Source of the DNA: Trueperaceae bacterium
GTDB lineage: Bacteria > Deinococcota > Deinococci > Deinococcales > Trueperaceae
Direction: 5' to 3'
Length of the DNA: 7,783 bases
Assembly (NCBI GenBank): GCA_011390455.1
Contig: JAABSI010000120.1
Location: forward strand, 1-7,783
The translations under genes and the position numbers were made by a program. The notes beneath the pieces were generated by a model. That model ran no database searches and had not been told where the DNA came from. It worked only from the letters and a program-made list of their open reading frames with translations. Positions within the stretch are counted from its first letter, which is position 1; each line of letters opens with the position of its first letter. Positions 6,869-7,783 of this stretch are shown piece by piece.

Positions 6869-6882
6869 CGAAAACGTTTACG
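6869..6882. promoter_or_regulatory. LacI-family operator O2, distal
   Basis: CGAAAACGTTTACG is a CG-centred palindrome with one mismatched pair and is nearly the same sequence as O1. Its centre (6875/6876) is 124 bp from that of O1 and about 110 bp upstream of the predicted start on the minus strand. It is also 234 bp upstream of aceE. The arrangement fits DNA looping by a tetrameric or bridging repressor, or separate control of a plus-strand promoter. Confidence 0.65.
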
Positions 6883-7101
6883 GGAATGGCCCAACCGTGA
6901 CGCCGTCCCGCGCGCTCGCCGACCGCGACCCGTCTTCGCCTCTGTCGCCACTCGGACCCCGGGGCCGGTCGCGCGCGATGTACCATGTGGGGCCCTCGCG
7001 ACCACGCCGCTCTCATGATCGGCCAGCGTCGCGCCCACGAACGGTCAGGTGGACCGGCGAACCGTGGCTCCCCGTGCGAGCCGCCCACGGGCGCCGGCGA
7101 G

Positions 7102-7107
7102 AGAGGA
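7102..7107 (+). promoter_or_regulatory. Ribosome binding site that fixes the GTG start of aceE
   Basis: AGAGGA with an 8-nt spacer to GTG at 7116. An in-frame GTG at 7074 lacks such a site and would add 14 Arg-rich residues, so 7116 is preferred. Confidence 0.6.
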
Positions 7108-7115
7108 ACGGACCT

Positions 7116-7783
7116 GTGGCAGACGCCCACGACGCGCCGAACGGCGGACCCCGCCGCGCCAGTGAACGAGACCAGCTATCCCCCGAGGAACTCGCCGAAC
7201 TGCACCGCATCGAGACGCGCGAGTGGCTCGACTCGCTCGACTACGTGCTCGACTCCGGCGGCCCCGAGCGGGTCACCGAGCTGATCGACCTGCTGGAGCA
7301 GCACGCCCACCGCCACGGCGTGCGCACCCCGTTCTCGTCGACGACGCCGTACATCAACACGATTCCCGCGAGCGAACAGCCCGAGTACCCCGGCGACCTC
7401 GCGCTCGAGAAGCGCATCCGCGCCCTCATCCGCTGGAACGCGATGGCGATGGTCGTGCGCGCCAACAAGGAGTCCGACGGCATCGGCGGGCACATCAGCA
7501 CCTACGCCTCCGCCGCCACGCTCTACGAGGTCGGCTTCCATCACTTCTTCCGCGGGCGGGACGCGGGCGCCGACGCCGACAGCGTCTACTTCCAGGGCCA
7601 CGCGAGCCCCGGCATGTACGCCCGCTCGTACGTCGAGCACCGCCTCGACGTCGAGCGCCTGCGCAACTTCCGCCGCGAGCTGTCGCCGACGGGGCCGGGG
7701 CTCGCGTCGTACCCGCACCCGTGGCTGATGCCCGACTACTGGCAGTTCCCCACCGTGTCGATGGGGCTGGGCCCGATCCTCTC
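7116..7783 (+). CDS. aceE: Pyruvate dehydrogenase E1 component, homodimeric type, 3' part outside window
   Basis: The first 222 residues of a protein that in E. coli is 887 long. E1 decarboxylates pyruvate using thiamine diphosphate and passes the acetyl group to the lipoyl domain of E2 in the cytoplasmic pyruvate dehydrogenase complex. The match is close and collinear with E. coli Ace[15 protein letters not shown] (32-45), [18 protein letters not shown] (78-95), [14 protein letters not shown] (105-118), [22 protein letters not shown] (124-145), [15 protein letters not shown] (157-171) and [22 protein letters not shown] (200-221). His126 and His162 align with the active-site histidines 106 and 142 of E. 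coli. The thiamine diphosphate-binding GDG motif lies beyond the window edge. The start is GTG with AGAGGA 8 nt upstream. The first 20 residues are polar and lineage-specific. It is divergent from the sugar operon. Confidence 0.96.
   Translation, partial: MADAHDAPNGGPRRASERDQLSPEELAELHRIETREWLDSLDYVLDSGGPERVTELIDLLEQHAHRHGVRTPFSSTTPYINTIPASEQPEYPGDLALEKRIRALIRWNAMAMVVRANKESDGIGGHISTYASAATLYEVGFHHFFRGRDAGADADSVYFQGHASPGMYARSYVEHRLDVERLRNFRRELSPTGPGLASYPHPWLMPDYWQFPTVSMGLGPIL

Larger units (their letters stand above)
6727..7115. other. Divergent control region between the repressor and aceE
   Basis: No gene is seen in these 389 bases. The half nearer the repressor holds its ribosome site, a good minus-strand promoter and two LacI-type operators. 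The half nearer aceE holds a weak 6-bp stem (7071-7076 with 7086-7091, 9-nt loop) and the aceE ribosome site. I found no convincing plus-strand promoter: TACCAT at 6981-6986 resembles a -10 box but has no -35 partner. Confidence 0.7.

Noticed and set aside
6981..6986. TACCAT as the -10 box of an aceE promoter
   Set aside because: The position 17 bp upstream reads CCCGGG, not a -35 box, and there is no extended -10 TGN at the right spacing.
7176..7718. A 180-codon minus-strand open frame opposite aceE
   Set aside because: It is an antisense shadow; the plus-strand frame matches AceE throughout.
1..7783. CRISPR arrays, tRNA or rRNA genes, transposases, attachment sites
   Set aside because: I saw no direct-repeat arrays, no cloverleaf or rRNA segments, and no mobile-element genes or terminal inverted repeats.

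Overview
The window is about 70% GC. It looks like accessory sugar metabolism next to a core-metabolism gene in a Gram-negative-type, high-GC bacterium. My best guess is Deinococcota, near Truepera/Deinococcus. The solute-binding protein has an Ala-X-Ala signal peptidase I signal with no lipobox cysteine, whereas the actinobacterial equivalents are usually lipoproteins. The pyruvate dehydrogenase E1 is of the single-chain homodimeric type. The lineage is inferred and not proven by any marker here.

Positions 6726 down to 1, minus strand, hold one five-gene operon. In transcription order it contains a LacI-family repressor (6726-5704), a secreted family-1 sugar-binding protein (5643-4420), a MalF-type permease (4308-3199), a MalG-type permease (3197-1758), and a glycogen-debranching-type glucosidase (1701 to past the window's left edge). 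Gaps are 60, 111, 1 and 56 nt. There is no convincing terminator between genes and no ATPase gene. The 111-nt gap after the binding protein carries a perfect 14-bp stem-loop without a U-tract. Such elements usually protect the upstream message, so more binding protein than permease would be made.

Positions 6727-7115 form the divergent control region. On the minus strand there is a TTGACA -35 box, a 17-bp spacer and a TAACCT -10 box. A CG-centred LacI-type palindrome lies just downstream of the expected start, and a second copy lies 124 bp further upstream. The simplest reading is an autoregulated operon induced by an unknown sugar, possibly with looping between the operators.

Positions 7116-7783, plus strand, hold the first quarter of aceE, the pyruvate dehydrogenase E1 component.

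Together the operon should capture a sugar or oligosaccharide in the periplasm, import it using an ATPase encoded elsewhere, and process glucosidic linkages in the cytoplasm. The most unusual features are in the permeases. The MalF-like protein carries an extra two-helix hairpin between core TM3 and TM4, and the MalG-like protein carries a roughly 155-residue extracytoplasmic domain after TM1.
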